From contig OV884059.1 of assembly GCA_930367215.1 (NCBI GenBank), positions 66,311,393-66,375,392 on the forward strand: a stretch of DNA of 64,000 nt. Direction: 5' to 3'. Source of the stretch: Pollenia angustigena. Lineage: Eukaryota > Arthropoda > Insecta > Diptera > Polleniidae. Under the pieces are notes generated by a model, which was not told where the DNA came from, made no database searches, and worked only from the letters and a program-made list of their open reading frames with translations. Shown here one piece after another: positions 45,367 through 56,455 of this stretch. Positions within the stretch are counted from its first letter, which is position 1, and each line of letters starts with the position of its first letter. The translations under genes were made by a program, and so were the position numbers.

Positions 45367-47008
45367 ATATGTACGTGCAAATGTACATAATTATAAAAAT
45401 ACGTAAATAACTTACCCCTATTTATTAAGTTTTTGCACATTTTCAATTTTTTAACACAAACTTATTTATTTTAATATAAAATTAAAATTATTTTATTATA
45501 TTTAATGTTTTGACAGAAAATTTAGTAAACAATTGGGACATATAACTTTTTTTTTGGTTGTGAATACGAAATAATTATATTTTCAGTTGTTGTAATCGAA
45601 TTGAAACTATACTAGCAATCGATAATTAGTTGCAATAAATGAATTAACATTTATATTACAAAATTTATTGACGAAATCAAATTATTAATTGCAAAGACCA
45701 ATATTCAGTATTGCCCTGTATTAAATTCGGTTGTGATTATGACCATTTGTACTAATTTTTAAAACTAAATTAAATTAGTTATCATAACTTATAAAAGAAT
45801 TGAAGGAATCATATTTCAGTTAGCATAACGTTTTAATGATCAAGAGAATTAAAAATCAGTTAGAACTATACATTTTTAATAGTTGCAATAGTAAATTGTA
45901 TTTCTTGATCAATATTTTATTACTGCAACCGTTTTCCAACCAATTTGTTTTCTGTGTGTATGTTTATTACAAAAGATGGATTTCATTGAGTTTAAATCTG
46001 CGTAATGAAACAGAATTTTCAAAACTGATTAATTTATTTTAAAAATGTATTAATGTAGGTCTCCATCCAGTATTTACAAAATAAAATATCTCTCTTGGTT
46101 TTTATTTAATGGGCTTATGTACCGGTCGCGAACGTACGATTTTTCCATATGTTTTTTTATTATTATCACCATGCATTTTACCATAAATGTCTTCAAATTT
46201 CCTTAACAAAAAAACCTAATACTCCTTTTACAATTATTGTAATGGAGAGATTATGCAGAAAGAGTGTAAACATAACATATTTTTTGCATGTAAAATCACT
46301 ATATAAAACTGTCTTTAGAAGTAGAAAATACAGGAAATTATAAAATTTTCCAGTTTCCAGCCCAATTGTCTCAAGTTAAACAGCTCAGATATGCTAGGAA
46401 ACCATTCTTTTATAAGAACATAGACTTTTTTCTAGTAAAAAACAATAAAAGACGATGATAATCAACATTTTATTTTTTCATCCTGGCAGACCATTCTGTG
46501 GAAATGCCGATATGCATGTAGTTTTCTGTGGAAAAAAAGCTATTTTTTTCTTTGGACTGTTGCATAGTTGTATATTCTTTTAAAAAAGGATTAACTTTTG
46601 TCTTGAACTCATTTAATGAAATCATTGTTTTACTCAACGAATCCCGGGATTCCCGGAAAAAAGATTTTTTTTGTTTCGTTTCCCGGGAATAGAAAAAGTC
46701 CGGGAAATTAGAAACCCTAGGCAAGACTGTATCCTTTTGGAAATCTTTCTCGATTTGTGACAACATACTAATAAAATTGTGGATACGGCAACATTACAAA
46801 TTGTTAAATTTCTTTAAGTGATCGCTTGCCAACATTTCATGTTTGATTTTAAGGTACGCTTGTGAAACTCTCTTTTACAAGAATGCAGATGCTTTGAATT
46901 TAATTTGTCAGAGCAATAAATAGATAATTTTATAAAGATAGGAACCAACAAGTTTTGGAGAAAATTCACCATTTTAATGAAAATTTAATAATCCCCCTTT
47001 AGTTAAAA

Positions 47009-47089
47009 TTAGCTTTCTTCGATTTAACACTGCCACATGCCAATACACATAGCGAAAGGGTTTTTCTATCATTGATGTTAATTTGTGGG
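47009..47089 (+). pseudogene. hAT dimerisation domain relic of the outer element
   Basis: LPHANTHSERVFLSL fits the hATC pattern (LP..N...ERVFS), in which Ser-Glu-Arg is the conserved triad. The rest of the transposase is unrecognisable. Position near the right end is as expected for a hAT element in plus orientation. Confidence 0.7.
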
Positions 47090-47432
47090 CTTCTTTTTTG
47101 CCAATCTTTTTATTTGTTAGGGAATGAATCATTTATGAATCCTTTTTCAATCGCTCAAGTGATAAATCAGTTTTTAATCATCAAAATTTATCTTAGAAGA
47201 CTCATTTAGGTGATTTTTGCGAAAAATTATTACCCAAATGCTAGCTGGAAACAACTTTAAATAAAATTTATATTCATTAAAACAAATTGTCTTATACTAT
47301 GTATTTATATATTATCATTTAAAAGTTTAAGGGATTTTGTAGAGAAAATTTTTTAACGAGAAGGGAAAAATAGGAATTTTTTTCGGGCAGCGTAAGGACT
47401 TTTAAAAAGTGTATAACATCACTGGTCGACCG

Positions 47433-48639
47433 GTTTTACGTCTCTAACGTAACCCATTCATGTATAGTCAAATAACTACATGTATTGCCACATATACAAT
47501 TTAAAATTGCAACGCTAGTTCAAAAATAAAAACAGGCAAAAGAAATTGGTGTTCCAGATTGCGCCTTCTACGTGCCAGCCGTGGCGGCCACATGGCAGCA
47601 ATCATATTTAAAGATTAAATTCATAAAATTCTCTTTGCAATAAAGCCCGTTTCATTGATATTAAAAATATTTTTCCTTGTTTTATTATGATTAAAGCTTG
47701 TGTCCCACTATAAAACCACCCTTTACAATTGTGGAGCTCTCCCATACATAAAAATGGTCTTTCGTTATGCGCTTCCAATGTTAAAACTTATTTAAAGCAT
47801 TTGTGAGTTATCATCAAAATGACTCTAACAAATAAATTTAAATTTGGCTGATGGCATGGACTATGTTGGCCTTGCAGGCAGCTGTAGTTTGCGGCATATT
47901 CTAAGCTTGTCCAGAATAAAATTTGTTTAAATGTTTAAAATTTGCGCGTGTTGTTGAACGCTTTATTTTGTCATTGTTATTTGGCAATAAACAGATTAAA
48001 TAAATGGCAGTTGTAGCTTCAGCAGTATATCATCTAGCAACTGTAGGAAGTACCTTTTGAAAATCCCTTTAAAAAAGGATATTCAAAACATCAACGCAGT
48101 TACACTTCTTTCATATGTATGTAATGTTCATTAAAAGCTACTGATAAACTGGGCACTTAAAGCCCAACCACAGCTTTTTGCCGCTGGGTGGATGACTTAA
48201 CTAGCTTTGCAAAGACAACGGCTAACTGTTTGCATTCCGGCACACCTGCCCCCTTTTCTTTAAATTTTCCACGACCATTTTCCTACCGAAATGCGCGGTT
48301 GCTTGTGGGCTTGTTGACACATATATTAGGCTTTTAATATCGCTGTAAATCACACGAATCAAATGGCGAAATCTGATCACAGAAAATCGAGAGTACACAA
48401 CCACAAAATGTCTTATGAAATAATTTTATTGCTTTACGAGCTTTATGACATATTGTTGTTTAGCAGAAATTACAGTGTCGCGACTTCAAATAATGGTAAG
48501 AATTCTTAATAAGCCTCATTTCAAACAAATAGTATTGTCATATAATGCCTTGAGCGATGAAGCAAACCATTAAGTAAAACTGTACTATATCCCTAACGAT
48601 ATTTTACCCCAAAAATCATGCATCCTTTTTGTTTGTTTT
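47433..48639. other. Host-like stretch, no gene supported
   Basis: Less AT-biased than average, with GTGCCAGCCGTGGCGGCCAC near 47570. The minus frame at 48222-48404 has normal composition but no motif, start context or neighbour to support it. Confidence 0.45.
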
Positions 48640-49300
48640 TTTCAACGAATTCGCATTGCTAGGCATCGTTAAGTGTTGCATCCTCAGGGGCACAGTCGGG
48701 TGCAGTAAATACGTGGGTTTGGTCAAAAATTGAAAGTTCACAGGAGATCTTCAGAATCTCTTGCGATCGCGGCTGACCAGGGGTCCTATCTGGTACCACG
48801 GGATTCAGTAGCCCTCGTGACATGGCACCGGGGCGACCACTAGTTAAGCCTCATTTAGTAAGCTTCATGCCTTTCAGGGAGATTGTCTTTTCGGAAGTTT
48901 CGCCTGTCCGCTGACAGGAAACTTCGGGGATCACGTGGTATTTGTGGTTTACTACCCAAAGTTGTGGGAAAGTGGATCCTGAAAGTTCCACTAAAGGGCG
49001 GATTTTTCACCACTTGATGGAAGTTCGCCCTGAGAAGGATAGTCCCTAGTTGCTGTTGCTACTAAACAGAAGCTGCTGGTATTTTCGAAAAGCAGCGGAG
49101 GGTAGATCACTGCAGCTCCTAAACAAAGCATACTTTTGCCGAATTATGCACTTCAATTGCTCCCTGGGTGTATTGGTTGCGCTTACACTCGGTGGCGGTT
49201 GGTAAATGCATTGTTTGTCTGCCCTAGGGCAGATATCTATATAAATCTTTTCCCCAGCTGTCATTTTCGCAACTAGCAACTTTTCGGACACCTTTTACAT
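48640..49300 (-). other. GC-richer island of unknown origin with an 81-residue frame
   Basis: The GC content is visibly higher than in its surroundings (GATCGCGGCTGACCAGGGGT, ATGGCACCGGGGCGACCAC). The minus frame at 49046-49291 reads KMTAGEKIYIDICPRADKQC, then YQPPPSVSATNTPREQLKC, with normal composition. It could be a retroelement 5' region, a retrocopy or a real exon. I do not recognise it. Confidence 0.4.
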
Positions 49301-50262
49301 TGAGATTTATAAAATAATTTCAAATACATATCTGTGGCATTTTGACAAAACATCTTAAGTCAAATTTAAAAAATTCAAAAAAATGTTGTTAATCATACGA
49401 ATTATCATTAAAAAAAAACATTTTTGTTTACGTTTTTTAAATTTTGTATTATAAATGAAACTTTTCTTTAATATTTTTTTTACTTTATTATTTAATAAAA
49501 ATAGTTGTTTTCATCGAGTTTTTTTTAACTTTTTTATCTTTTATCTTATCTTGACTTAATTTGTTTGTCTTAACTTAACTAAATTTTCCAAAGTAATCGA
49601 AATTTTTATGACTGTAATAGTTTTTAAATTCCTTAAAGAAGTATTTAAAATTTCGATTATCAAATTAGTTTAAAGTAAATTAATGAATGCGTGGCTGAGT
49701 GACTGACTGGCTGTAAGTGTTAATTTTAATTAGCCGCTAAAACTCTGACGGTTTTAATGTCATAAATTTGCAAATCATTAATAAAAAGGCAACAAAAAAA
49801 ATTGTTATGTACATATGTATGTAAGCATGTGTATATGAACGAGTGTGTGGTAATTTGTGGGGAAAAGAAACCTAAAATAACGAAATTGTTTTGTTTGTTT
49901 AATTTCAGTATGCATACATATAAAGAAACAAACACAAGCGTACTTTTATTACACAGATACGAAATGAGTTTGTATACTCATTGTAAATAATCGTACTTTC
50001 AGCTTCTTTATACTTAAATACGTTGTAAAATGCAGGTACTTTAGAACCTAAAAACGTACATACATATCAACAGTGTGACATTATAAGAGCAGATGTTACA
50101 AAAAATATAAATTTTAATAAACTGGCAAATACAATTTTTTTGTTTTTTGTCTTTATGGCTTAACACGCATTGTTTTTAACTGGATTGCGTTAGTAGTATT
50201 TTTGTGAGCAAAACCTTTCAAGCATTATTGCAAGTAAAAATACTGTTACTTGGCTTTTTAAT
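49301..50262. other. AT-rich stretch, no gene seen
   Basis: Very AT-rich from 49300 to 49700, with a GCTGAGTGACTGACTGGCTG run near 49695 and ATGTACATATGTATGTAAGC near 49806. No motif was recognised. Confidence 0.5.
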
Positions 50263-51040
50263 ATGGGTGATTTCTTAGCTATTATCTTTTTGGCAACACT
50301 GGTTTAAACAGCTGACGCACGTTTCGTGTTTTGTTTCACTGTCAAACATCTTCAGTTTGGTCTATAATTTAACCATGAATCGTCTTACAAACGAACAACG
50401 CTTGCAAATTATTGAATTTTATTATCAAAATGCGTGCTCTGCTAAGAAAGTTCATTGCGCGCTTCTTGTGTTCAGCGACGAAGCTCATTTTTGGTACGTT
50501 AATAAGCAGAATTGTCGATTTTGGAGTAAAGATCAGCCAGAAGCATTGCAAGAGCTACCAGTGCGTCCAGAAAAAGTCACAGTTTGGTGCGGTTTATGGG
50601 CTGGTGGCATCATTGGACCGTATTTCTTCAAAGATGATGCGAATCGTAACGTAACTGTAAATGGTGAGCGCTACCGTGAGATAATATTAAACTCTTTTTT
50701 GCCCAAAATGCAAGAGCTTGACTTGCATGACATGTGGTTTCAACAAGACGGTGCCACATGCCACATAGCACGCTTAACAATGGACTTATTGAGAGGCGAG
50801 TTCGGTGAACATTTTATTTCACGTTCGGGACCGGTAAATAGGCCGCCTAGATCGTGCGATTTAACGCCTTTAGACTGTTTTTTGTTGGGCTATGTTAAAG
50901 GTCATGTATATACACACATGGCCGCTTCAATTAACGCATTGGAAGACAACATTGAAGCATTTATTCATGAGAAAGTGTATGTCAAAATTGGAATAAGCGG
51001 ATGGACAATTTGAGGCGCAGTCACGGTCAATATTTGCGTC
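50263..51040 (+). mobile_element. Mariner-family element, internally deleted
   Basis: TGGGTGATTTCTTAGCTAT at the left corresponds to the inverse of the right end seen at 23380-23400. The transposase frame follows about 90 bp later. The right end of this copy is missing after about 51040. Confidence 0.8.
50357..51013 (+). pseudogene. Mariner transposase, internally deleted
   Basis: The first 25-30 residues are the start of the helix-turn-helix part (NRLTNEQRLQIIEFYYQNAC). The frame then jumps to LVFSDEAHFW, the first catalytic Asp, so most of the DNA-binding region is lost, and three residues after HFW are also missing. DMWFQQDGATCH (second Asp) and SCDLTPLDCFLLGYVK (third catalytic Asp) are kept. 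The last residues from about 50970 are in another frame (CQNWNKRMDNLRRSHGQ). The true start is the Met at 50375. The protein cannot work; a close relative's C-terminus lies at 23218. Confidence 0.92.
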
Positions 51041-51194
51041 TAATTTGGAAAGAAGTTTTTATGGGGAATATGTAAAATTAGAGACCGCTTCTCACCAGTT
51101 ACATAGATTTCGTCTTAAGTACAATTAAAATGTATTCAACCAAATTTGATCAAATTATCTAAAAGATAGCAACTTGTACTTTGCGCACATAATC

Positions 51195-51805
51195 AACATG
51201 GACAGGCAACCAGTCAGACGGGCGGATGGTTATCCTTAGATCACTTTAAAAAGTGATTCTTAATCGATCGGTATACTAAAAGATTGGTCCAGATATCTTT
51301 GTATTACACACATCGCCAAAAACGTATATAAAGCTTTTTCCTTAATTTTTGCTTATAAAAATATTAAATAACATTTATCTTTAATGAAAAAGTAAAATAA
51401 TGTAACATTTATCTTTAATGACAACCTGCTTCGTCTCACAATTTTAGAGAAAAAATAAAATGTAGATGGCGAAATTATTAAACAGATAGATATTTAAAAC
51501 AGAGAAAGACAGAATTTCGCAAAAAAAATTTTTTTGCTTCGAAAGCTCTCGTAGGCAAATTTAACATGTATCAAAATATGACTTAAAAAGGCAAAAAATG
51601 CACTTAAAACATTTAAAATGCTGCAAAAGGGCTCTTTTAACAAAATTATGCAAAAAAATACTGGAAACGGTAAAAAAGGCAAAAATATGCACTAACAAAT
51701 CGATGCCAAAATTCATAAAAAGCTCTAAAACGGATAAATATATTGTTCCGGCCTTTATTTGTCGCACAATGAAAAACATGCAATTGCATATTTATGGTTT
51801 CCCTG
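51195..51805 (-). mobile_element. GCATATTTT hAT MITE, truncated inverted copy
   Basis: Read on the minus strand it starts CAGGGAAACCATAAATATGC at 51805 and follows 61727-62310. It includes the same family B fragment (TTTTTGGCGATGTGTGTAAT) embedded in it. The other end is missing. Overlapping frames at 51494-51906 are products of the GCATATTTT-rich DNA. Confidence 0.8.
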
Positions 51806-52536
51806 TGCCCATGTTCTGTAACTCTCGCGTCAGTAAACTTTTCGATTGAAATGTGTGAAATGAAACAGAAATGCCATAAATTGAAACAAACAGCTGTTTT
51901 TCTCACTAAACTGTATCTGCAACTTTTTTTGGCGAGTACTAGCTGTCACGAAAGGAAATTACTCGCCAAATTTCAGAAAAAGTGTGTCTGTAACATTTTT
52001 GTGCGAAAAGTTTCCGCTTTGAACTGTCAAATAAACTCACGTATAAAAACGGGGCGAGAAAAACTTGTAACACCAAAAAACACTTAAAAATGCAAAATAC
52101 AAAGAATAATAATAATAATATTTTGTTCTTGGCACATTTTTTTATTGTTTAATTATTTTGCTTTTAACATTTATATAAAATATACGAATGTTTTTAAATC
52201 GTTTGCAAACAACAAACATTAAAGTCGCACTTTACATTATTTGGTAAAGCCGACGGTTCTAATTTCGCCGCCGTCGTTGAAAAATTTTCAATTTTAGTAA
52301 ATTTTGGTCGCCGTCAACGTTATTTGTTACTGGCGTTTTCAATGTCTGCAATGTCACATCGGCTTCGAGTACAAAGTTATGACATTTATAACGTAACGAC
52401 GTAATCTCTTTTGATAGTTTTCGACATGAGTTACAGACACCCTTTTTTCTCACTTTTCGAGAAACGATGGAATATTTTGTGTCACATCTTTTCGACGCGA
52501 GAAGTTCTCACTATAGTTACAGAACATGGGTACTGG
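51800..52536 (-). mobile_element. CCCATGTTCTGTAAC MITE, copy 2
   Basis: The ends are CCCTGTGCCCATGTTCTGTA and the inverse of CCAGTACCCATGTTCTGTAA. It is about 737 bp and opposite to 15555-16281. Subterminal GTCTGTAAC words and the short frame (52259-52453, minus) are shared. Its left end overlaps the terminal bases of the neighbouring hAT MITE. Confidence 0.85.
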
Positions 52537-52589
52537 TAATAACAAAACTTTTTGAAACTTTATTTGCGGTAATATTAAATAATTAATTT

Positions 52590-53530
52590 TTAAGGAGACC
52601 CACGCCAAGTCGAACAAGCTTAAAAACAATAAAAAAGTGGATGCTTTCTTTAATAAAGACTCATGTCAAACGGTAGCAGTGTTTGAGGAATCTTGAAAAG
52701 CTAATTGGCAATAATTTACAAACGTTTAAAAGCAGCTGAATTCATCCAAATGCAAGGAAATTAGCTGATTTGCCATGTCTGAAATTGTGCTTCAGTGTTT
52801 TAAAATGCAATGGAACTCGGAAATATAATGATAAGCCAATAATCGTTTATAAAGATCAACTGAGCATAAAATCGACACCAAAGCAAAATATCTATAGCTT
52901 GAAGACAATGATGTCTATTCGGTGGGATAAAAGATGTTAAAAGCAGGTGCAGCTATTAAAACAAAATTTGTTTCAAACACAACTAATTCGTCAAATAGAG
53001 TATTTTAAATAAAAGCTCCCAAAAAAGAGTTAATAACTGTTCATCTCCAACATCGATATCAAAATCGAATATCCATGCTGAAATGCTCTTTTATGCGAAC
53101 GGTGTTGCAAAAATTATAGAATACAAGATTGCGCCACGTGCATGATTTCCGCTGTTAAATGACGTAGTTGTCCAGTAAAGGATTTGTCAAGACCGGAAGT
53201 CCTTAAGATTCACGAATTTTGTATAAAAAAATTTATGCATTTCATAAAAGCTGGCAACCCCGATTCGAAACAACAACTATATTGATCTTGCCAGCTTAAA
53301 ATGATTGTCCAATAGGAATGCACAATTGAGCCTTTTGAATGGTGGATTTCAGTCGCGCTTATGTAAGGTGACCAGTTAAAAACTATTTGAAAATTCGTAT
53401 ATGAAAAGTTTTACCCCGTCCGGCTCAGACATCTTCATTTTTACTACTGATTATTTCGAGCGATTAAGAATGGTCGACTTTGATTTTGTCCTTCAAAGAA
53501 GCCGTTTCAGAATTGTATACATAAACAAAT
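52590..53530 (+). pseudogene. Strongly decayed mariner transposase
   Basis: Segments in several frames follow mariner order: TPKQNIYSLKTMMSIRWDK (about 52878), then VLPRPAQTSSF at about 53409, where mariners have LPHP.YSPDLAP, and FKEAVSELY at about 53494. Stops lie between. The second catalytic motif is not visible. It is a different and older lineage than the 50357 copy. Confidence 0.6.
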
Positions 53531-54179
53531 ATTAATTTGTCATAAAAATTATATGTCAATTAGTGCGAATAAAAAAATAGGCTTGAATTATAATAAAAAT
53601 TCTATTTGTAGGGACTTTTTCCAGCTCATGGTCAACCATCAAAGATCTTTTGCAACTAAATCTTTTAACATTCTTAAACGAGAATTTTTTTAAATTATTT
53701 GACCTTTCGCAGTCAAAAACTTCCTTTGGCACCCACTTGTCGCTCATTCATGTAAAATAATTTTTTATACCCTCCACCACAATTAGTTGTGAAGAGGGTA
53801 TATTCAGTTTGTCATTCCGTGTGAAACTTTTTTACTATTCATCTCAGACCCTATAAAGTATATATATTCTGGGTCCTTGAGTAATTTTAAGTCGATTTAG
53901 CCATGTCCGTCTGTCTGTCCGTCTGTCCGTCTGTTGAAAACACGCTCACTTTCGAAAAACTCAAAAGAAATCAACAAACTTGGTGTCAGATTGCTTGTAG
54001 TTATCCTAAGCAGTTTGGGATTGAAATTCAGCAAAATCGGTTCAATAGGATCTGAGCTATGAATCAAAATGTGGAACCACCACCTAAAAAAAATTGATAA
54101 TTTTGTTACAAAAACTAACATAAATGGTGGAAAAATGCACAGAATGATATAAGATTTCGCAACAATTCGTTTTATTCAA

Positions 54180-54890
54180 CTGGAAATCATGCTGTGAAAT
54201 TTCGTGAAGATCCGTCAATAATTTACCCTAGGCCCCATATAAGCCCTACTCCCGGAAAACAGTATATTAAGTCTAAAACCCTAACTAACAATGCTATCAT
54301 TAAAAATTTTGGCAAGTCACAGTTACATAGGACTAGAAATTAAACTGTTAAGTTTCGTGAAGATCGGTCCATAATTTACCATAGGCCCCATATAAAACCT
54401 GCTTCCGGAAAACAACTTAGTACGCCTAAAAACGTAAAAAATAATGCTATCATAACAAAATTTGGTACATCAAAGTTTTATTGGACAAGAAATAAAATTG
54501 TGTTATTTCGTGAAGATCGGTCCATAACTTACCCTGGGCCCCATATAAACCTTACTCCCGGAAAACAGTTTAGTACGCCTAAATCCGTAAAAAATAATGC
54601 TATCATAACAAAATTTGGTACAACAAAGTTTTATAGGACAAGAAATAAAACTGTGTAATTTCGTGAAGATCGGTCCATAATTTACCCTGGGCCCCATATA
54701 AACCCTACTCCCGGAAAACAGTTTAGTACGCCTAAATCCGTAAAAAATAATGCTATCATAACAAAATTTGGTACATCAAAGTTTTTTAGAACTAGGAAAA
54801 AGACTGTGAAATTTCATGAAGATCGGTCCATAATTTACCCTAGGCCCCATATAAACCCTACTACCGGAAAACAGTTTAGTCGCCTAAATC
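54180..54890 (+). repeat. Tandem array, 153-bp unit, about 4.7 copies
   Basis: TGAAGATC begins comparable positions at 54205, 54358, 54511, 54664 and 54816, a regular 153-bp step. Each unit contains GGCCCCATATAAACCCTACT, CGGAAAACAGTTTAGT and AATAATGCTATCATAACAAA. The third and fourth units are the most alike. The frame at 54503-54697 is only the array. Confidence 0.92.
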
Positions 54891-54987
54891 CATAATTAAT
54901 AACAAATCGTCACAGTTTAAGATAATAATAACATCATACAGATATTACTCTTTAAACATTCGAACTGTCGGTGGAGGGTATCAAAGA

Positions 54988-55015
54988 TTCGGCACAGCCG
55001 AATATAGCACTCTAA
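54988..55015 (+). repeat. Terminal hairpin of the TATACCC element
   Basis: ATTCGGCACAGCCGAAT is a seven-base stem with a three-base loop, followed by ATAGCACTCTAACTTG and a T run. The same hairpin in mutated form closes the element ending at 38945. Confidence 0.8.
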
Positions 55016-55028
55016 CTTGTTTTTTTTT

Positions 55029-55616
55029 AATTTATTTAAGCATTTTAAAATCTTTTAGTGTTTCTTTTGCAGTTTCATTAATTCCGGGCATTACGAGCAG
55101 TTAATTAATTTAATTATTATTTTATTTTTTCGTAGTGTATCCGTGAACATTTTTACACAAACATTTGTTTTTGTTACTTGATTTCTTAAATTTATTAAGA
55201 CGAGTGAGTAAATTGCTCTTTAAGCTACTCGTACCTTCTTGCCTCTTGTTTTTTTAATTTTTCTCTTCTTTTTAGTTGCATTTAAAACAAGTTTTCTTTG
55301 TAATTTTTTTCAAAACTTTTTTGCTTTTAAAACAAAAATTGTGCAAAGGCACAGTTTTTTCGTCAGATTTCAAATCGTTTTTGCCTGCGTTAAACGCAAA
55401 GAAACCCATAAAAGAAATCACAGACATACAGACCGAGAGTTAAAATCAAATGATTTCTAAAAACATGCAATTTACACATAATTTATTATGTTTTAATTTT
55501 TTTTAGTTAAATACTCGTTTGGTGAAATTAACTTGACCTTAAGTCATAGAAGAAGTCTGTTAAATCATGTTGAAAAGTAGATTTTATTTGTTGTTGGTTA
55601 AGGAAAAATAAAAAGT
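55029..55616. other. T-rich stretch, no gene seen
   Basis: Long T runs. The frame at 55239-55460 is Phe-rich and biased. Nothing recognised. Confidence 0.5.
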
Positions 55617-55846
55617 ATTATGGTGTTTTCTTTTCTACAAAAAAGTGTGACGTTTTATTTAAAAAAATGCAATTTGGTGTATGTTTCTTAAAAATGTTGC
55701 CCCCGAAAAGGGTTGAGTTTTTTAGAATAAAACAAGCCACCCTTTTCGGGAGCAAAATTTTTAAGAAACAGACTCCAAATTGCATTTTTTTTAAAATAAA
55801 ATGTCACATTTTTTGTAGAAAAGAAAACACCATTAGTTTAAATGGA
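55617..55846. repeat. 230-bp near-perfect palindrome
   Basis: GGTGTTTTCTTTTCTACAAA at the left is inverted at the right end. The arms share AAAAATGCAATTTGG, GTTTCTTAAAAATGTTGC-like and CCCGAAAAGGGT words up to a centre near 55731. Arms are about 100 bp. The frame at 55667-55852 only reads through the palindrome. Confidence 0.85.
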
Positions 55847-56012
55847 ATTTAGTGTTAAATATCAATCAAACAAAGATAATGAAATCAGTTGATTTTTTAG
55901 TTTTAGCCAAATTATTTTGGCGGCATCAAATTTATGCTTATTAATATGTCAATCGTGCCAAATCTTCCTCGTAAGTTACACGATCGATCCTGAATATCGT
56001 GCAAACAAAAAC

Positions 56013-56107
56013 CTGGGGCCAAATTACCGCATTCGAAATCGATCGAAATTATAATACAATTTAAATGGGAATTTCCATCGATATCGAATGCCCTAATTTG
56101 GCCCCTA
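56013..56107. mobile_element. 95-bp MITE with GGGGCCAAATTA ends
   Basis: CTGGGGCCAAATTACCGCAT and the inverse of CTAGGGGCCAAATTAGGGCA bound a segment with CGATATCGA words. TSD not identified. Confidence 0.65.
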
Positions 56108-56380
56108 GTGTTTAACGACATTTGAAAGTTAATATGACAAAATTATTAAATGATCTCTATCGATTCTCAATTTCACCCTGTATATGCACCACTGCTGATA
56201 AAACTGTAAAAACATATGTTATTGAATAAGTTAAATTTAATTTAAAGTGAAATTATTTCACAATTCATATTTCGTAATGTTGAGCTTTTAGTTTCTATTC
56301 GCCCTTCCAGATAGTATATTCCCCTATGACTTTTATACTTTCAGTCTAATTATGCAATTTTAAGAATATTTATAAATATA
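56108..56380. other. AT-rich spacer, nothing recognised
   Basis: No repeat or coding segment was identified. Confidence 0.45.
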
Positions 56381-56455
56381 TTCCTGGAATCACGGGAATA
56401 TGATTTTTATTTACCGCTTTCCCAGAAATCCAAAAAGTGCGGGAAAAAAGAAACT
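56381..56455 (+). repeat. Diverged end of the inner-hAT family
   Basis: GGAATCACGGGAATATGATT, CGCTTTCCCAGAAAT and AAGTGCGGGAAAAAAGAAAC follow 46640-46715 in order. It is an isolated relic of an element end; no partner end was found. Confidence 0.6.

Larger units (their letters stand above)
40120..45958. repeat. 5.8-kb palindrome of two inverted 3-kb elements
   Basis: Left arm 40120-43174 (3055 bp) is the inverse of right arm 43216-45958 (2743 bp), with a 41-bp spacer. By eye the arms agree at well over 95 percent. Each arm begins CACACAGAAAAC at its outer end, closes with CTCTGTG toward the centre, and is bordered by TA at all four ends. It may be two same-family TA-target MITEs inserted in opposite directions or one foldback element. 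The 269-bp insertion in the left arm explains most of the length difference. Confidence 0.93.
39413..46719 (+). mobile_element. Inner hAT element with exact 8-bp duplication
   Basis: The ends are TAGAGTTTCTA and the inverse of TAGGGTTTCTA, flanked by GGCAAGAC on both sides (39405-39412, 46720-46727). CCCGGGA and TCCCGGGAAT words cluster at both ends. A transposase relic is present at 39763-39915. Most of its length is the inserted palindrome. A diverged relative of its right end lies at 56381-56455. Confidence 0.9.
39284..47424 (+). mobile_element. Outer hAT element, 8.1 kb with nested insertions
   Basis: CAGTGATGTTATAC and GTATAACATCACTG are exact inverted ends. The flanking octamers ATCGACAG and GTCGACCG agree at six of eight positions, as expected for an old duplication. 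Both subterminal zones share GGGAAAAAT and TAGGGACTTTT-like words. A hATC relic lies near the right end. Without insertions it is under 0.9 kb. Confidence 0.8.
53766..55028 (+). mobile_element. TATACCC-type element, complete-looking copy
   Basis: It starts TTTTTTATACCCTCCACCAC and continues through GAAGAGGGTATATTC, GGTCCTTGAGTAATTTTAAG, a GTCTGTCTGTCCGTC run and a 153-bp tandem array. It closes with GGTGGAGGGTATCAAAGATT, the hairpin at 54988-55006 and a T run. The hairpin a few bases from the end recalls Helitron-type ends, but a clean CTRR-T border is not present. No coding. It is about 1.26 kb. Confidence 0.8.

Noticed and set aside
50369..50654. Extra frames over the mariner transposase
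   Set aside because: Shadows of the transposase frame at 50357-51013.
54988..55006. Terminal hairpin as a transcription terminator
   Set aside because: In this eukaryotic context the hairpin plus T run recurs as the end of a dispersed element (also at 38945), not downstream of a gene.
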